From contig NW_025944962.1 in NCBI RefSeq assembly GCF_000764305.2, positions 69,515-133,514 of the forward strand: a stretch of 64,000 nucleotides of DNA, in the 5' to 3' direction. Below, in pieces: positions 36,642 to 48,124 of the stretch. Every line of letters starts with the position of its first letter. Within the stretch, counting starts at the first letter, position 1. The DNA comes from Hyalella azteca (taxonomy: Eukaryota; Arthropoda; Malacostraca; Amphipoda; Hyalellidae). Below the pieces are notes generated by a model. It was given only the letters and a program-made list of their open reading frames with translations. It was not told the DNA's origin and made no database searches. The position numbers and the translations under genes are program-made.

Positions 36642-39057
36642 GCGGTTATTTTGCTCGTACAACCAGAGCGTAAAACCGACATAGAGCCGCTAATTTACGC
36701 TCAAATCGAGCTTGAGGCGACCATAAGTCAGAAGCTGACCACCCCTTTAATACGATAGAGTATGGTAGTTGGAATGAAAATGTTTAAAATCGCTCGTTTT
36801 GGGAAACGTGTATGAAATAAGTTCGAGTTGGCATGGGAAGCCAGTGGTGAACGGTAATGTATATTTGGCTCCGTACCTCAATAGGCATCTTGGTGTAATC
36901 TATCTTCAACATGCATTTATGTATCACCGTAATAATATACTCGGATACTGAAGACCGTTGATTCTGGCTGGTCTTGGCACGAATGATGCGTTGCAATGCT
37001 GAGGTTCGAATTACCCATGGCGTGCTTTGTAGTTGCCAATCAGGAATGAATAGCTTCTCATTACCCATAATTGGTTTTGCATTCATGAATACAATCAATG
37101 CGGGATGAATCATTTGCGACAAATGAGTTACACGACGTTGGACTAAGATGTTGTTGCGGCGCAGCTTCCGCATACACCAGCGCGTATTTTGTACCGAATG
37201 CTTCATAAATACAGTTGTTCTCGGCAGAAAAGCTTAATTCTTAAACTTTCAACATTTCCGAGAAAAGTTTGGTCGGTGCTAAGTATTTCTTGTGAAAATT
37301 TAGCTTCCCTATATGAAAAATACAGGATACATCCCACCGAGAGGTTTAATTGTGGACAATTTCGGATGATGAGCGTTGGAGTGTGGACGCTGATGAAGTT
37401 CACAGCGAAAAAGTGAAAAATGGATATCCCAAGTTAGCGTATAGCAATACGCATTTATTATCCTTAGTCAAATCATGAATGTCTGGTTAATAATTAGTCT
37501 AAGAATTATAATATTAACTGATAACCCACGATAACGAAGTAAGCAATAACAATGAAGAGATAGTTCATGAGCAATAGACGTGTTTTTTTTTTTAATTAAA
37601 AACGACATAAAAATTTGATGGGTACATTTCTACAAACTCTGTTTGAATTTAACTAAAAAATTTAGCACTTTCTCGTGGTGCATTCGAACATGGCAAACAA
37701 CACTTTTTTGGCGTGCATCCGAACACTTCGCATGTATCAGAACACTTTTTGGTTGCAGAGCTTTTGTATGTTCAAAAAATGAATGGATCATGTAAAAACT
37801 TTCTGTAGTGGCATTAAAAAGCAATTTCGTCAAAACGGATCGGGAAGATCTTCCCAAGGGAAAAATATGCGTCACTATTTTGACAAATTCGTTCTCATTT
37901 CGATGAGATGTGCTATTGGCTGGTCGGATTTTAGCGTCAAAGAATTTAATTAAAATAGACAATAATGGACTCAACCCTTGATTGCATTACTAAATCTAAA
38001 ATCAATAGTCAATGACGTCTGCCTTCATTGCCCATTAAGCTTTCATTGGTTAGTGAAGAGTCAATGAAATCTAATCGCTAATGAAAAACTCTCTAAGACA
38101 AGCTTAATGGAATCTATGATCGGGACCTGGTCATTAGACTTCTTTATTGTCAGAAAAAATCTCGAGTATGGATGTGCTAAAGCGAGAGCGGCAATATATC
38201 TTTCGTGTAATTCAATTAGTGGTAGCTTCTCAGTCCTGAACTGGCTATGACTGAAATGTTTGTCTGAGAGTAATTTATGTAACACGTTACGGCATTATTA
38301 TACATTCAAAAAACAAATTTTATCTCGTTTTTAGCTCAATCTGGTTTATGGTTCAATTGCTACTTCTGGCTCTGGGTATCGGATCGGGAGGCTCGACTGC
38401 ATTGCTGAATTAAATGTTGCTCATTCGACCTGATGACGTAAGAGGCAAGTGTAAGATGATCGAGTGAAGCTAGGATAACATGTAAAAATTTGAATCTTGT
38501 TTCGAAACTTATTTCATAAAGCGAAAAACTTCGGAATAAAAATATCGTAGTTTAAAAATATCGTAATATATCCCAGAATGGTCGCTGAGAGCTGCTGCGT
38601 TACGCCTGTTAGTATCCTCAGGTTCGTTGCGAGATGTCGGACACTTCTAAGCATAAATTATGAGTCTCGCAGGTGACGAAATTCATTCGCTAGTATTACC
38701 ATATGTCCAAAAATTCCGACGCCAAATACAAAGACTTTAACACTTCACCAGAACTGCCGGAGTGTAGTCTTCTTCCAACATGAAAACAAGCATTTCAAAA
38801 AAATTTATCTCTATTTTCTCGTAATTTTCGCTCGATTTTCTGGACAAGACCTGGCAGATTCACTCGAGCAAATATTTTCCTGGAGAATCAAGAGGCCCTT
38901 GACATTTTATAACATTTATTTACAGATTTTTCGTGCGCTTATCGAATTTCTTGTCCTGAGCCGCCATTCCAGAGAGAGCGAGAGGAATGCTCTTGGGATC
39001 GACTGAAATGACAGGCTCCACGTCACAGAGTTATTGTTCTTAACTTTACGCGCAGCC
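36642..39057. other. Non-coding stretch with unrecognised open frames
   Basis: The minus-strand frame 36784-37206 (140 codons) is the longest non-repetitive, non-transposon frame outside the glycosyltransferase. Its composition is not low-complexity, but I recognise no domain and see no splice or start support. The minus-strand frame 37630-37974 (114 codons) is likewise unrecognised. The rest is AT-rich. Confidence 0.35.
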
Positions 39058-39218
39058 AGTAGAATATTTTATTACGTGGCCATAAAGTATTCAGAGAGTA
39101 GAGGATTATACTGCGTGGCCATAGAGTGACTGACCATCGAGTAGACGATTTTACAGCGTGACCATAAAGTTACCAGAGAGCAAAATATTATAATGCGTGA
39201 CCATAAAGTAATCATAAA
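39058..39218. repeat. ~40-bp minisatellite, four copies
   Basis: The motif (G)CGTGRCCATAAAGT recurs at about 39075, 39114, 39157 and 39196, each followed by an AGAGAGTA-like block. Confidence 0.8.
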
Positions 39219-40129
39219 AAAGTGTCAATCTTGACACTTCTTTATCTTTCTTCAATCTTTCAAGTGTCATCTTGAAGCCATAACGAACATAACATTATAT
39301 ATAGCAATATTTTTTTCATCCTGTTGATTAGCGTGATTTATATTCATGTCTTTTTCAACTTAGGTTTTCAGTATAGATGACTTTATATTGTATATACGTC
39401 GTTTTTTGACGCATTGTTTTTTATTCATTCTAAATAATTTTAAGATATAGAATTTGTTCGAGACAACGTTTTCGAATTTTTTTCGACTCAGATTACTTCA
39501 ATTGCTATACATGGCTTCGACCCTTCCTAAGGTTATTTATAGGATGTAGTATTTTTGCAGCTATTTTATATACCGTCGCCCTTCATGAGCTGTCTTTCTG
39601 TCGAAATTTATTTTATGCGATAATTTCGTCCAGGATTTAGAACCTTTTCACGGTAATCAACGATAGTTTTAAATTGCTGTAGGGACAACTTATATGCCGC
39701 AGCATTAGGAATGATTATTTACTTACGATCAGTAGGGAGTTTACTGAGTGAGGCTGTCAGAGGTATAACGGCTGGACGAGAAGATAGTGTTATTCTTCAC
39801 TGTAAAAACCATTATTTGTCATTGTTGCTTGAAAGTAGAGTTGCCCTAATATTCAAAAAATAGTTTCACACCGCAAATACCTCATTTTGAACATGATATC
39901 TAACCTTTCAACGTGATAGATTTATAAAAAACCGAAATGTTTTTCGTAAATGTTGGATCGAACTACGTGAACGCAGGAGCGCACAAATGTATACCAATGA
40001 CAAATTTAGAAAATTACCCCACTTGCCATCGATTATCGAAGAGTGGTTGAAAAAACTTCATCGCTGTCAGATTCCAGAGACTTAAAAGTTTTTTTATATT
40101 TCAATTACTTCCGGGCCGATTATCTGGAA
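39219..40129. other. AT-rich non-coding stretch
   Basis: I see no gene or element. Confidence 0.4.
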
Positions 40130-43100
40130 ACTTAGAACTTAGTGTCTCGTAAGACAGTGAACTTGATGTTCAAGCGTATTAGCTTTCAAGTTGGAAATTA
40201 TAGCTCAATCTGGTCCTGGAACGGCGACTTAGAGGGAAAGTTTTCCTCGCGGAAATAAATATGTGAACGATTCCATTTCTAATTACTGAGCTAATAAGCG
40301 AGTTAAAGGATTACATTTACGATCTCGATAGATTCCAGAACTTGTAGTTCTAAATGTCCAGAGCTATAAAGCATTTAGCTTTCGAAAACGTGGTAAGTAG
40401 TTCCGGTCAAAAAATCTGATGTAAATATTTTGTACATTTAGAGATGGTGAGCGGAAAACCAAGAATGAAAAAAGTATCTGTTGCACTCATACTTCGAAAA
40501 AAGCACGTAATAGAGATTTTACGTAGATTAAAACATCACTTCCACTGTGAATTACGTGCTAATATTTTCAGTACAATCAGTGCCCTAAACAACGCTGATT
40601 AGAACGATAGATGAAATGTCGGCTTGGGCGACGTTCACGTGACTCAAGTTGCCGTTGTATTTGCAGAAAACATTGTTTAGTATACGGTCACTTCCCCCCC
40701 GTGAGTGACAGCACACTAGCAAATATGATTAAATTTACACTATTCTAGTCGTAGCGAATATCAATCACTTTATAACACACCAGGAAAGTGAGCCTGTGGC
40801 TCAAAAAGTATCGTCAAACGAGGTAATAAGGGACGGGCGGGGTAATAAGGGACAGTCCTATGACATTTTGTAGAAATGTTGTAGCAGCTAAATTAATTGA
40901 AATATTGTAAAACTAAAAATAGTTGCATAAAGTCCAGCATTTTTAATAATTTATTTAGCATACAGCAAGGTGAAAAATCATACATTTACTACCTCTAAAA
41001 AATCCCTGAAAAAAAGTGTGATAAGTGAGATTTTTGAAAAGTACCTCTGCTAAGGTCTGCTTCAAAAAATATATGCCTTATTAAAAAAATTTGCTTAAAT
41101 AAAAGTTGCACATAAGTGTTGGCTTAAAAACGTGATTGACATAATTCGGATAGCTCATTCCAAGCAAAAATAGCAGCCATTTCTGCAAAACGGGGTAATA
41201 AGGGACATTCCCCGGGGTACCAAGGGACACCACTAAAAACGCATTTACAGTATAACCTCAGTTGCAAAGGCTCTAGTTAATTGAAAATCAATTAACAACA
41301 AAGAATTTTGATTGCATTTACCTCGCTCAGTGAAAAAAACTTCACTTAACAAAAAATTAGTGCATCATCGGTCCTCAAAAAATTGTGCATAGAATGTGAT
41401 AGAGAGAATTGACCGGGCATCATAGAATGAAGAGTAATTAACCTAAACTATGATTTATTTCTCCAAAAAATATGATGGTTGTCACTAAGATATTCCATTC
41501 TGTTTCAGATATGTTTTTTATGATTTTTTTGTGATAGTCGCACTTGACTCAATTATGGGGAGCGTCTAGGGACAACTTTATCTCGGTTATTTACAGACGG
41601 ATCGATTCGAAATTTGGTACACGTTTGTAACACGGAATTTTAAGACTTTTTTTCGTGTGAATTTTTCGTAAAAATGAAAGAAAACGTGAAATTCTTAGAA
41701 AACGGCCAAAAGGGGGTACTTTAGAAATCCTATCTCCTGCTAGGATTTTCAAGCTACAACATCGAGACATTTATCATTCGATGCATAAAGACCATAGGTA
41801 TCTAAAATCTTCACTTGGCGGTTCTTTGGATTTCTCATTTTTGTGGGTGTGGGAGCATTTATACCGATATTTTTCGAAATTTTTTGATTTTACCCCTGCC
41901 CTCCTCCACATTTTGCAAAATAAAATCCGAACTATAACGAAATTGGAAGAAGCGACCAAGTGATGTTTGTAGATCTTTCCTTTCCAAATCGAACGGTATA
42001 TGTCTCATTGATGTAGCTTCAAAACTATAGGAGGAGATAGGATTGCCGTGAGAGAGGTTTTAAGCTTTGGCAACTTTTCAGTAGAAGCAAAAAACCACCG
42101 CGCGGCACGTAAAGGCACGTAACGTAGCCTTGATACCAAAAGTAAGCATCAACTCCCTTCAAAGTCAGTTATCGGTGCATGGAGCCACAGAATAAAAACC
42201 ATCCCGCATGCTGTCTGTGAGGTTACTTAGCTCTAGCCGAGTGAAGAGCACATTCTATAGTTAATTTCCCCCTTTGGAATTACTGAAGGCCCCCCACCCC
42301 CTTCCCCCTTTACAGGATCTGTCGTGAACGCATAAATCAACGTACAGAGATGGTTCTAGTACCATTCGATGCGGCAGAAAGTAAGCTTTAAGATGAGTAT
42401 AAGAACTGGAGAATGTCATAATTGGCAGCTTTACATCAGACGATCCCCTTTATGGTGCCCGGCCAGGTAATTTCCGCCTTAACTTTACTGAAGGGGCTCG
42501 GACACTTCCCCCCTTACGGGATCTGTTGCAATTGGATAAATCAACGTACAGCGATGGTTCTAGTACCGTTCGATGCGTCAGAAAGTAAGCTTTAAGACGA
42601 GCCTAGAAAACGGAAAAGCCAAAATTTCGACCTTTGGACCTAGACGCTCCCCTTAAAATGGCGCGAAATTATAAGCAATCCTGTTAGCTTACAGATAGAG
42701 GAGAAATGCTTTACGGCTGCTGATATGAAGCTTGCAGTGGACAAGGTTGTTGTCAATGCACAATGGCATGCCCATGGATACAGTAATATCACATCAATAA
42801 TATGGTAATGTATTGATAATGTAATATCATATCAATAAAGGTAAAACAAGTAAAAATCACAGAAAAAGTCATTTATTCTACATCTACATCATCTACAACG
42901 GAAGAGGAGGACTTCAGAGTACTGTTAATGATGAATGAGTACACTCTGCATGCTTCAAACGTTTTAAAATTTAGTTTTATTGCAAGTGTCCATTACTACC
43001 CCGTTTCAAAGGGGTAATTCGGGAGGCTATATTTTATGTCTGGCACCTTAGGAATAGCGCATGGAATTTTTTTTGGAAATGCCATTTGATTGCCCTTGCA

Positions 43101-43395
43101 AACAAAAGTCTTAGAATTGCGTTTTACATACGTGTATTAAATTTCGAAGTGATCCGTCCGTAAATAAAAAAGTTTTTTTCGGACCAAGACGCTCCCCTTG
43201 AAATGAGCCCAAACTTGTTTATGAAATGTTTCATGGTAAGAAGTTATTAACAGAAAATGCTCAATACTGTCCCTCATTACCCCGTTTGACGGTATGTTCG
43301 AAGTTATCATACAAACAAACAAGAGCTTTTATTGTACAGCAACAACAATTTTTTTCGATGCGGTACACACAAGCCCAAGTTTACTAAATCTTATA
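40130..43395. repeat. Segmental repeat X, copy 1 (interrupted by TIR element)
   Basis: The sequence 40130-40810 plus 43293-43395 is a diverged direct copy of 50825-51552. Shared blocks include TCAATCTGGTCCTGGAA, TTTTCCTCGCGGAAATAAAT, AGAGATGGTGAGCGGAAAAC and, after the insertion, ATACAAACAAACAAGAGC. The copy is split by a 2,482-bp insertion that the other copy lacks. Confidence 0.9.
40811..43292. mobile_element. 2,482-bp non-autonomous TIR transposon with empty site elsewhere in the window
   Basis: The left end TCGTCAAACGAGGTAATAAG (then GGAC) and the reverse-complemented right end CCGTCAAACGGGGTAATGAG (then GGAC) form 24-bp terminal inverted repeats with three mismatches. TA flanks both ends (40809-40810 and 43293-43294). 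In the matching copy the two flanks meet at 51451-51452, with TC where TA would stand, so the empty site is preserved. GGGGTAATAAGGGAC-type motifs recur inside the left end (40840 and 41190), and related motifs occur near 42995 and 43010. An internal direct duplication (about 42260-42420 and 42470-42610) repeats GATGGTTCTAGTACC. No open frame above 61 codons exists, so no transposase. TA target use fits the Tc1/mariner/pogo group; the family assignment is inference. Confidence 0.85.
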
Positions 43396-44192
43396 AGCTA
43401 GATGATCTTTTCTAGGGAAACTATTACGTTTAACTATATAACGTATAGCGTAACTATTACTATATTACGTATTAGACTTGGCACTGTTATTCTCGTTTCA
43501 TTACGAGTCTGTTGCAAGCACAGCTTTCAAATAATGCCAGGTGTGGAATATCGACGAAGACGACTGCAGGTGTTCCGCATATGTTGTTGGAACAGCAATA
43601 CTTCAATTGCTGTCTCACTCTCTTCGTGTTGAGTGAAGCGGTTAAGAGCTGCAGTGCCTTGATATTTTATTTGCGTGCATACTCGTAAATCGCTAGCGCT
43701 TTGAGCTGAATAAGCTCAATCTCACATCAGTGAACGACGCGTGAGCCGTGAAAAACTTGTGGTAGCCAGCAAATTTTTGGCGTGAGTGGTTCCTATTAAA
43801 ACATTTTACGAATAATAACTGTATAAATGAACAGTAAACATGAATATTAGAACCATCAGAGGTCAGACAATCAAGACACTGCTAAATACACGTAGCGGCT
43901 TTACATGTTGCCTCTAAGTACTGCATGTTTAGTAGACGTAACTGCTTACGGTGGTATTATCAAAATATTTCGGCTCAAAGTTACGTCTAGGAGTGATACG
44001 TAATTTTACGCCAGCTCTGAGGACAAGTAAGTCGTTATACGCACAACTTTTGAGTGGGGTGAAGTGATAAGAAATCATAACCAAAAAGGCTGTGAAGAGT
44101 GAAGGATTTTTGTTGATAATTTGATAAATAAATTGTACTTGTGCCATTAGTGATCTTGTGACCTTGTGATGAGTTTAGGACTTCGTAGTCCG
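43396..44192. repeat. Segmental repeat Y, partial copy plus spacer
   Basis: The part 43610-43800 (CACTCTCTTCG, then GATATTTT, GCGTGCATACTCGTAAAT and GTAGCCAGCAAATTTT) matches parts of 48870-48910 and 49990-50130 and their counterparts at 61350 and 62500. The rest is unique and has no recognised gene. Confidence 0.6.
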
Positions 44193-45091
44193 CTGTCAAG
44201 CTGATGCTCCGCCTTCGTCGTCCTCCGTTTCCGAGTCGTCGCTAGGCAGGTCACCCCGCCCACGGGTCCCAGATGTAACGTTGGACGTGTTCCGTCTATT
44301 TGCCCTCCTTTGGGCCAGCTGATGCAAGATGCTGTTGCTTGTCACTTGCAGAGAGTAAGGGTGAACTCCCCTCCTCTCAGCGCTTTTGGCAAGGAATTGA
44401 AGAGCCTCGGTCTACCACGGACAGTGATCCCTCACGAAGAGTCTGTACTCTTTCCAAAGACTGGGTTATTAAATGGGGGAACCTCGCATAGTCTCGCTCT
44501 CCTTTCACTGTAACGTGTCACTATTCTGGAGGTCTCACTTTCAAAGGTGGGAGCCAGTCCGGTTATCATCTTCCAAGTGTACAGTATTGAAATGAAACAT
44601 TCCAGCGGGTTTTTTTGAGGTTGTTGGTGAGGCGGTTGATTTGGGTCGTCATGTTGGCAATGTTTGGGGAAGAGGGGTTTGTTGAGCGGAGAGTATCTCG
44701 TTGTCGCGTGAGGTCGGTTATTTCTTTTGACAAGCCGGGTTTGGAGGTGACGTGACGGCCAGATGGAAATGTTGTGTTTGCTTGCGTTGAGTACTGTTTG
44801 TCGAAAAAGTTTTTCAGCTGCGGAGACATCAGGCGGGAGGTGGGCAGTGCGAAAGACAATTTCGGTTTCGAGGGTGAATTAGATCCAGTCAGCTTTGGCA
44901 AAGTTCGTGAGGGTGATTTTGGGGGGTTTGGTATTGTCGTAGTCACCTTGCAAGGTGACGTGTATTGGTAGGTTGGAGGCAAGAGCTGTTGTGCTGGTGC
45001 AGTCCATGTGTGAGATCAGGGTGTCCGAGGCAATTATGATGTCCGGAGATGTGGGATGTCCGTTGCTGGGTCGCCGGGTCAGGGTGTCCAT
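44193..45091 (-). pseudogene. Non-LTR retrotransposon pol remnant with the reverse transcriptase deleted
   Basis: Read on the minus strand, 45091-44879 gives the C-terminal part of a LINE endonuclease domain (TSPDIIIASDTLISHM, then ALASNLPIHVTL where SDHLPI is usual, then KITLTNFAKADW). After a stop and shifts, 44870-44600 gives the usual linker between endonuclease and reverse transcriptase (PPDVSAAEKLFRQTVLNASK, then LTRQRDTLRSTNPSSPNIAN). At 44575-44200 the frame jumps to the far C terminus of such proteins (ISILYTWKMITGLAPTF, YSERRARLCEVP, GRPRLFNSLPKALR) and ends in an acidic tail (SDDSETEDDEGGA). The roughly 300-residue reverse transcriptase between them is missing. The SDH motif has lost its D and H. 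The element is dead. The GC-rich composition stands out from its flanks. Confidence 0.78.
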
Positions 45092-46159
45092 GTTAAGCGT
45101 GCCGCTATTATAAATATAAATAATGTCTCTACTCTCGTTTGCGATAACAGTTAACCGTTTACTTCAATTTTTCAAAACAGAATCCGAGTTCTTATAGAAA
45201 AATTTGAAAACTTTTTATAGTTTCACTGTGCTGCATGAGGGTACATCTTATATTATTCACAGAACAGGATTTATGTATATGACTCTTACTGTTACCTTTT
45301 TTCAGCTCCACTGGAATTACAATGGTTCATGATCGACTTAGTTTTACTGCTCTTACAATAGATTTTTGGTAGGATAGGACTGTGAATTTTCTCTGCGTGC
45401 GCAGAAAGCTTTGCATTTATTGTCCCGTTTGCCCTAATGTGTATCGGCGGTTCAGGCTTTTCGGCTGCGGCGCCTCTAAATCCATTGTACAGACATCAGC
45501 TCAACATTTAGAGGGATTTAAGATTGGGAAGTGAAAAGAAATCGTTGTTTTGGAAGCAGTGCAGTTCAAAACAAGTGCATTAATTGCATCCATTAAGCAG
45601 GGGCATATTTTCAGGACTTCTTCCTCACTCACGGATTACCAGTGTAACGCTCTATTCTATTTAGCTTCTGAAATTTAATTTTTGTTTTCCATCAAAATAT
45701 CTTGGACGCAACTTCGTCGTTATTTTAAAATTTTTAAATTTGTTAATATTAACTTTATTATTTTTTCCACTTCATTTTATTTATTTTATTTCATTTTAAC
45801 CCTCTACCGCCGAATGTCACTCTCTAGGAACACAACTTTCAACTTAAATTAAACGTAAGCTATTGAGTTTAGCAACCTGAAGTCGTTTGCACGAAACAGA
45901 GAACACATTAAAGTTGTACGTGGCGGCAACCATCAGTCCAAGTCATTTTGCGCTTACGAGAACATATCCTTTCTGGGAAGTAGGCTTGTGACAATATTGC
46001 TCCGGTTACTTATGTCAGGTGGTAGCGGGTGAACATATCCTGGTATTCTATACTGGTATATTAAAACTGAATATATTTTAGCAATATGACTCTAAGAGTC
46101 ATGAGCATAGGGGCGTAGAAATTTCCACTAGGTCAAAGTGGGGAATAACAGAAAAGTTT
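45092..46159. other. Non-coding stretch containing repeat Z
   Basis: The segment 45455-45560 (CGCCTCTAAATCCATTGTAC, AGACATCAGCTCAACATT, TTGTTTTGGAAGCA) is a diverged copy of about 63745-63840 near the right edge. The rest is AT-rich and without recognised genes. Confidence 0.55.
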
Positions 46160-46333
46160 GGGAACCACATGGTTGCCCTGCACTTTTAGATCTCTCTCTT
46201 TAGAAAGAAATTGACTGTCTTCAAGATAAAGTATTAAGAAATCATTTAAATTATCTCCTAAAATTAGAACCTACCATTTTTTCAAAACAGTACAGTGAAG
46301 AGATCAAATGCTTAACTACCTTTGAAGCATTTC

Positions 46334-46357
46334 CTAACGTTTTTTATCTTATTTCAG
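46334..46357 (+). promoter_or_regulatory. Branch point and 3' splice site before the glycosyltransferase exon
   Basis: CTAAC (46334-46338) is followed by a pyrimidine tract and TTTCAG (AG at 46356-46357). The paralogue has CTGAC, a longer T tract and TTGCAG at the matching place (AG at 57624-57625). The acceptor is thus conserved, and an in-frame ATG at 46322 lies inside the intron. The coding exon begins at 46358. Confidence 0.7.
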
Positions 46358-46396
46358 GGTTCAGGATTTCAAGAGGTTTGTGAAGACCTGAACGAC

Positions 46397-47347
46397 ATGG
46401 AAAGGTGCAAGGAACTATTTCAGTCTCTCGTTGTTGCCCTCCGAAGCCGATGGCGCTCCTTGGCGCGCTGTGCGGTGGCTGTTGTCTCTCTCCTGCTACT
46501 GCTGCTACTGGGGATGCTTTCACAAGACAGTGGTTACTTAAGCAGTCTTGCTGATAAAAGATTTTTGCATCAAGGAAACAATGGGAATAGCAGCATCCTC
46601 ATCGATCTAACCAATTTTGAGTACCTTCAAAATCCAAAAATTTGTAATGGCTCAGCTGAAGATGTGATGGCACTTGTTCTAATTCTCTCACATCCTAGTC
46701 ACATCAATCACAGAAAGGCGCTTCGAGAACAAATGCCTGGAGAAATTTTGGCGGAAATTGGTATGAGACGAGCTTTCCTTTTGGGTGATCCAAATGTAAG
46801 CCAAGAACAAGACCCGCCGGTTAATCAAAGCAAAATTGATGCGGAAAACAACAAGTTTAACGATATTGTCCAAGGCAATTTCCTGGATCACTTTCGCAAT
46901 CTCACCTACAAGACAGTCATGGGCTTGACTTGGGCAACACGCTTTTGTTCTCGTGCGGCGTTCATAATCAAAATGGATGATGACATTGCAGTGGATTTTT
47001 TTCACATACGACAACTTTTGCAAACCAGGTACGCTAACATAAAAAATGTTCTACTAGGACAAGTTATAATTAATGCTAAGCCTTATAGAACAAGCAGCAA
47101 ATACCAAGTAACGCAAGAGGAATATGTCGGTGATGAATACCCCACTTATTTGAGAGGAGGGTTCTACATTGCACCAATGGAAACTGTGAGGAAACTGGTA
47201 TTAAACGCACACAGATTTCGTTATCTTGGGATTGAAGACGTGTTCGTAACTGGGATAATGGCGCAAGACCTGCAAATAGAACGGCGAAACATTGACACCA
47301 AGAATGAACCATTGTCTTCGCGGAAAAAGAACCCTCAAGATGAGTAG
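46397..47347 (+). CDS. Beta-1,3-glycosyltransferase, GT31 family (beta-1,3-galactosyltransferase-like)
   Basis: A predicted 316-residue type II Golgi membrane enzyme that would transfer galactose or N-acetylglucosamine in beta-1,3 linkage to glycoprotein or glycolipid acceptors. A short basic cytoplasmic tail (1-24) precedes a Leu-rich membrane anchor (about 25-42) and a stem. GT31 motifs follow in order: FLLG (127-130), DIVQGNFLDHFRNLTYKT (156-173), the metal-binding DDD in KMDDD (192-196), YPTYLRGGFYI (248-258) and EDVFVTG (280-286). The usual RxxIRxTW box is altered to RKALREQMP (106-114). N-glycosylation sequons occur at 64, 84, 133, 143 and 168. I chose the ATG at 46397 because a splice acceptor lies at 46356-46357, upstream frame reading there is intronic, and the exon start is 5' leader. 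The catalytic region sits in one exon. All motifs are intact. The exact donor and acceptor sugars cannot be told. A decayed paralogue lies at 57626-58608. Confidence 0.85.
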   Translation: MERCKELFQSLVVALRSRWRSLARCAVAVVSLLLLLLLGMLSQDSGYLSSLADKRFLHQGNNGNSSILIDLTNFEYLQNPKICNGSAEDVMALVLILSHPSHINHRKALREQMPGEILAEIGMRRAFLLGDPNVSQEQDPPVNQSKIDAENNKFNDIVQGNFLDHFRNLTYKTVMGLTWATRFCSRAAFIIKMDDDIAVDFFHIRQLLQTRYANIKNVLLGQVIINAKPYRTSSKYQVTQEEYVGDEYPTYLRGGFYIAPMETVRKLVLNAHRFRYLGIEDVFVTGIMAQDLQIERRNIDTKNEPLSSRKKNPQDE

Positions 47348-47445
47348 TTTTCTTGTAGGTATTATTGCAATGCTATCATTGGGGTCGTATTGAAAAATTG
47401 TATGATTTATTAAGTTATCGTCTACTGGACCAGCAAGAAGATCCT

Positions 47446-47451
47446 AATAAA
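47446..47451 (+). terminator. Candidate polyadenylation signal
   Basis: AATAAA about 100 bp after the glycosyltransferase stop codon, in a plausible position for the 3' end. The paralogue has lost it (AATGAAA at the matching site), in line with its decay. Confidence 0.5.
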
Positions 47452-47549
47452 TATTGAGAAGTACCCTGCGTAACGGCTTAGCAGGGACTTGTACACATTT
47501 TTAAATAGATTTCATTGTGTATTACAACATATGGTTCTTTGAATATGTC

Positions 47550-47880
47550 CAGTCAAAAGCCGAAATAAGGGTAGCAGTGAGGCCTCTGAAAAATAATAAT
47601 GTCCATTTTGAAGACGACCAGAGCTCGTGCGAACTGCTAGAAGAACAGACTGAAGAAGTATTCAGTAACCTACGTTACTCAAAACTGGAGAAAGAATTTA
47701 TATTCCTTCAGGAAATACCATAGGGGCGGGTATTGGTGAAAACTTTATGTTCCGAACACCGGAGCAAGAGAGGTGTATCCAAGAATTATCGACTTATTCT
47801 ACTCATGGGCCAGATGGAGTCCATGCAGTGTAACTGAATGAAATGTGTCACTGAAAGCTCCACTGACTATGAATTGAAAG
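47550..47880 (+). pseudogene. LINE reverse-transcriptase N-terminal remnant (unit 1)
   Basis: The frame VRPLKNNNVHFEDDQSSCEL and then LLEEQTEEVFSN resembles the region just before the reverse-transcriptase domain of CR1/L2-like non-LTR elements. A degraded counterpart of SGPDGVP follows near 47810 (GGGCCAGATGGAGTCC). The remnant then stops abruptly at about 47880, where unit 2 continues for roughly 950 bp more of reverse transcriptase. It therefore predates the duplication, and unit 1 later suffered a deletion. Confidence 0.62.
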
Positions 47881-47906
47881 CATTGTCAAGAGAAGAAAAC
47901 TTAGGG

Positions 47907-48120
47907 CTTAATTGTCTGCATTTTATTTTGACTTGGCGCTTAATTGTCTGCATTTTATTTTGACTTAGGGCTTATTTGTCTGCATTTTATTTTGACTTGG
48001 CGCTTAATTGTCTGCATTTCATCATACCTTAGCGCGTTTTTATACAGTTTTTCGTGGCTTAATGCTTAGTTATCTTTATTTAATCGTGCCTTAGTGCTTA
48101 ATTGTCTGCATTTGATCGTG
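47907..48120. repeat. 32-bp minisatellite (unit 1)
   Basis: About 6 copies of GCTTAATTGTCTGCATTTTA plus TTTTGACTTGGC. The same family at 60110-60625 has about 16 copies, so copy number changed after the duplication. Confidence 0.9.
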
Positions 48121-48124
48121 CTTC

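Noticed and set aside
36990..37025. tRNA B-box-like GAGGTTCGAATTACCC
   Set aside because: No A box or cloverleaf could be built around it, so a tRNA or tRNA-derived SINE is not supported.
36784..37206. 140-codon minus-strand frame as a gene
   Set aside because: Not low-complexity, but no domain, no splice or start support, and length within chance for 64 kb of sequence. Homology or expression data would change this.
46322..46396. Upstream in-frame ATG of the glycosyltransferase
   Set aside because: It lies before a branch point, pyrimidine tract and AG acceptor shared with the paralogue. The extra residues (FLTFFILFQ) translate the intron end.
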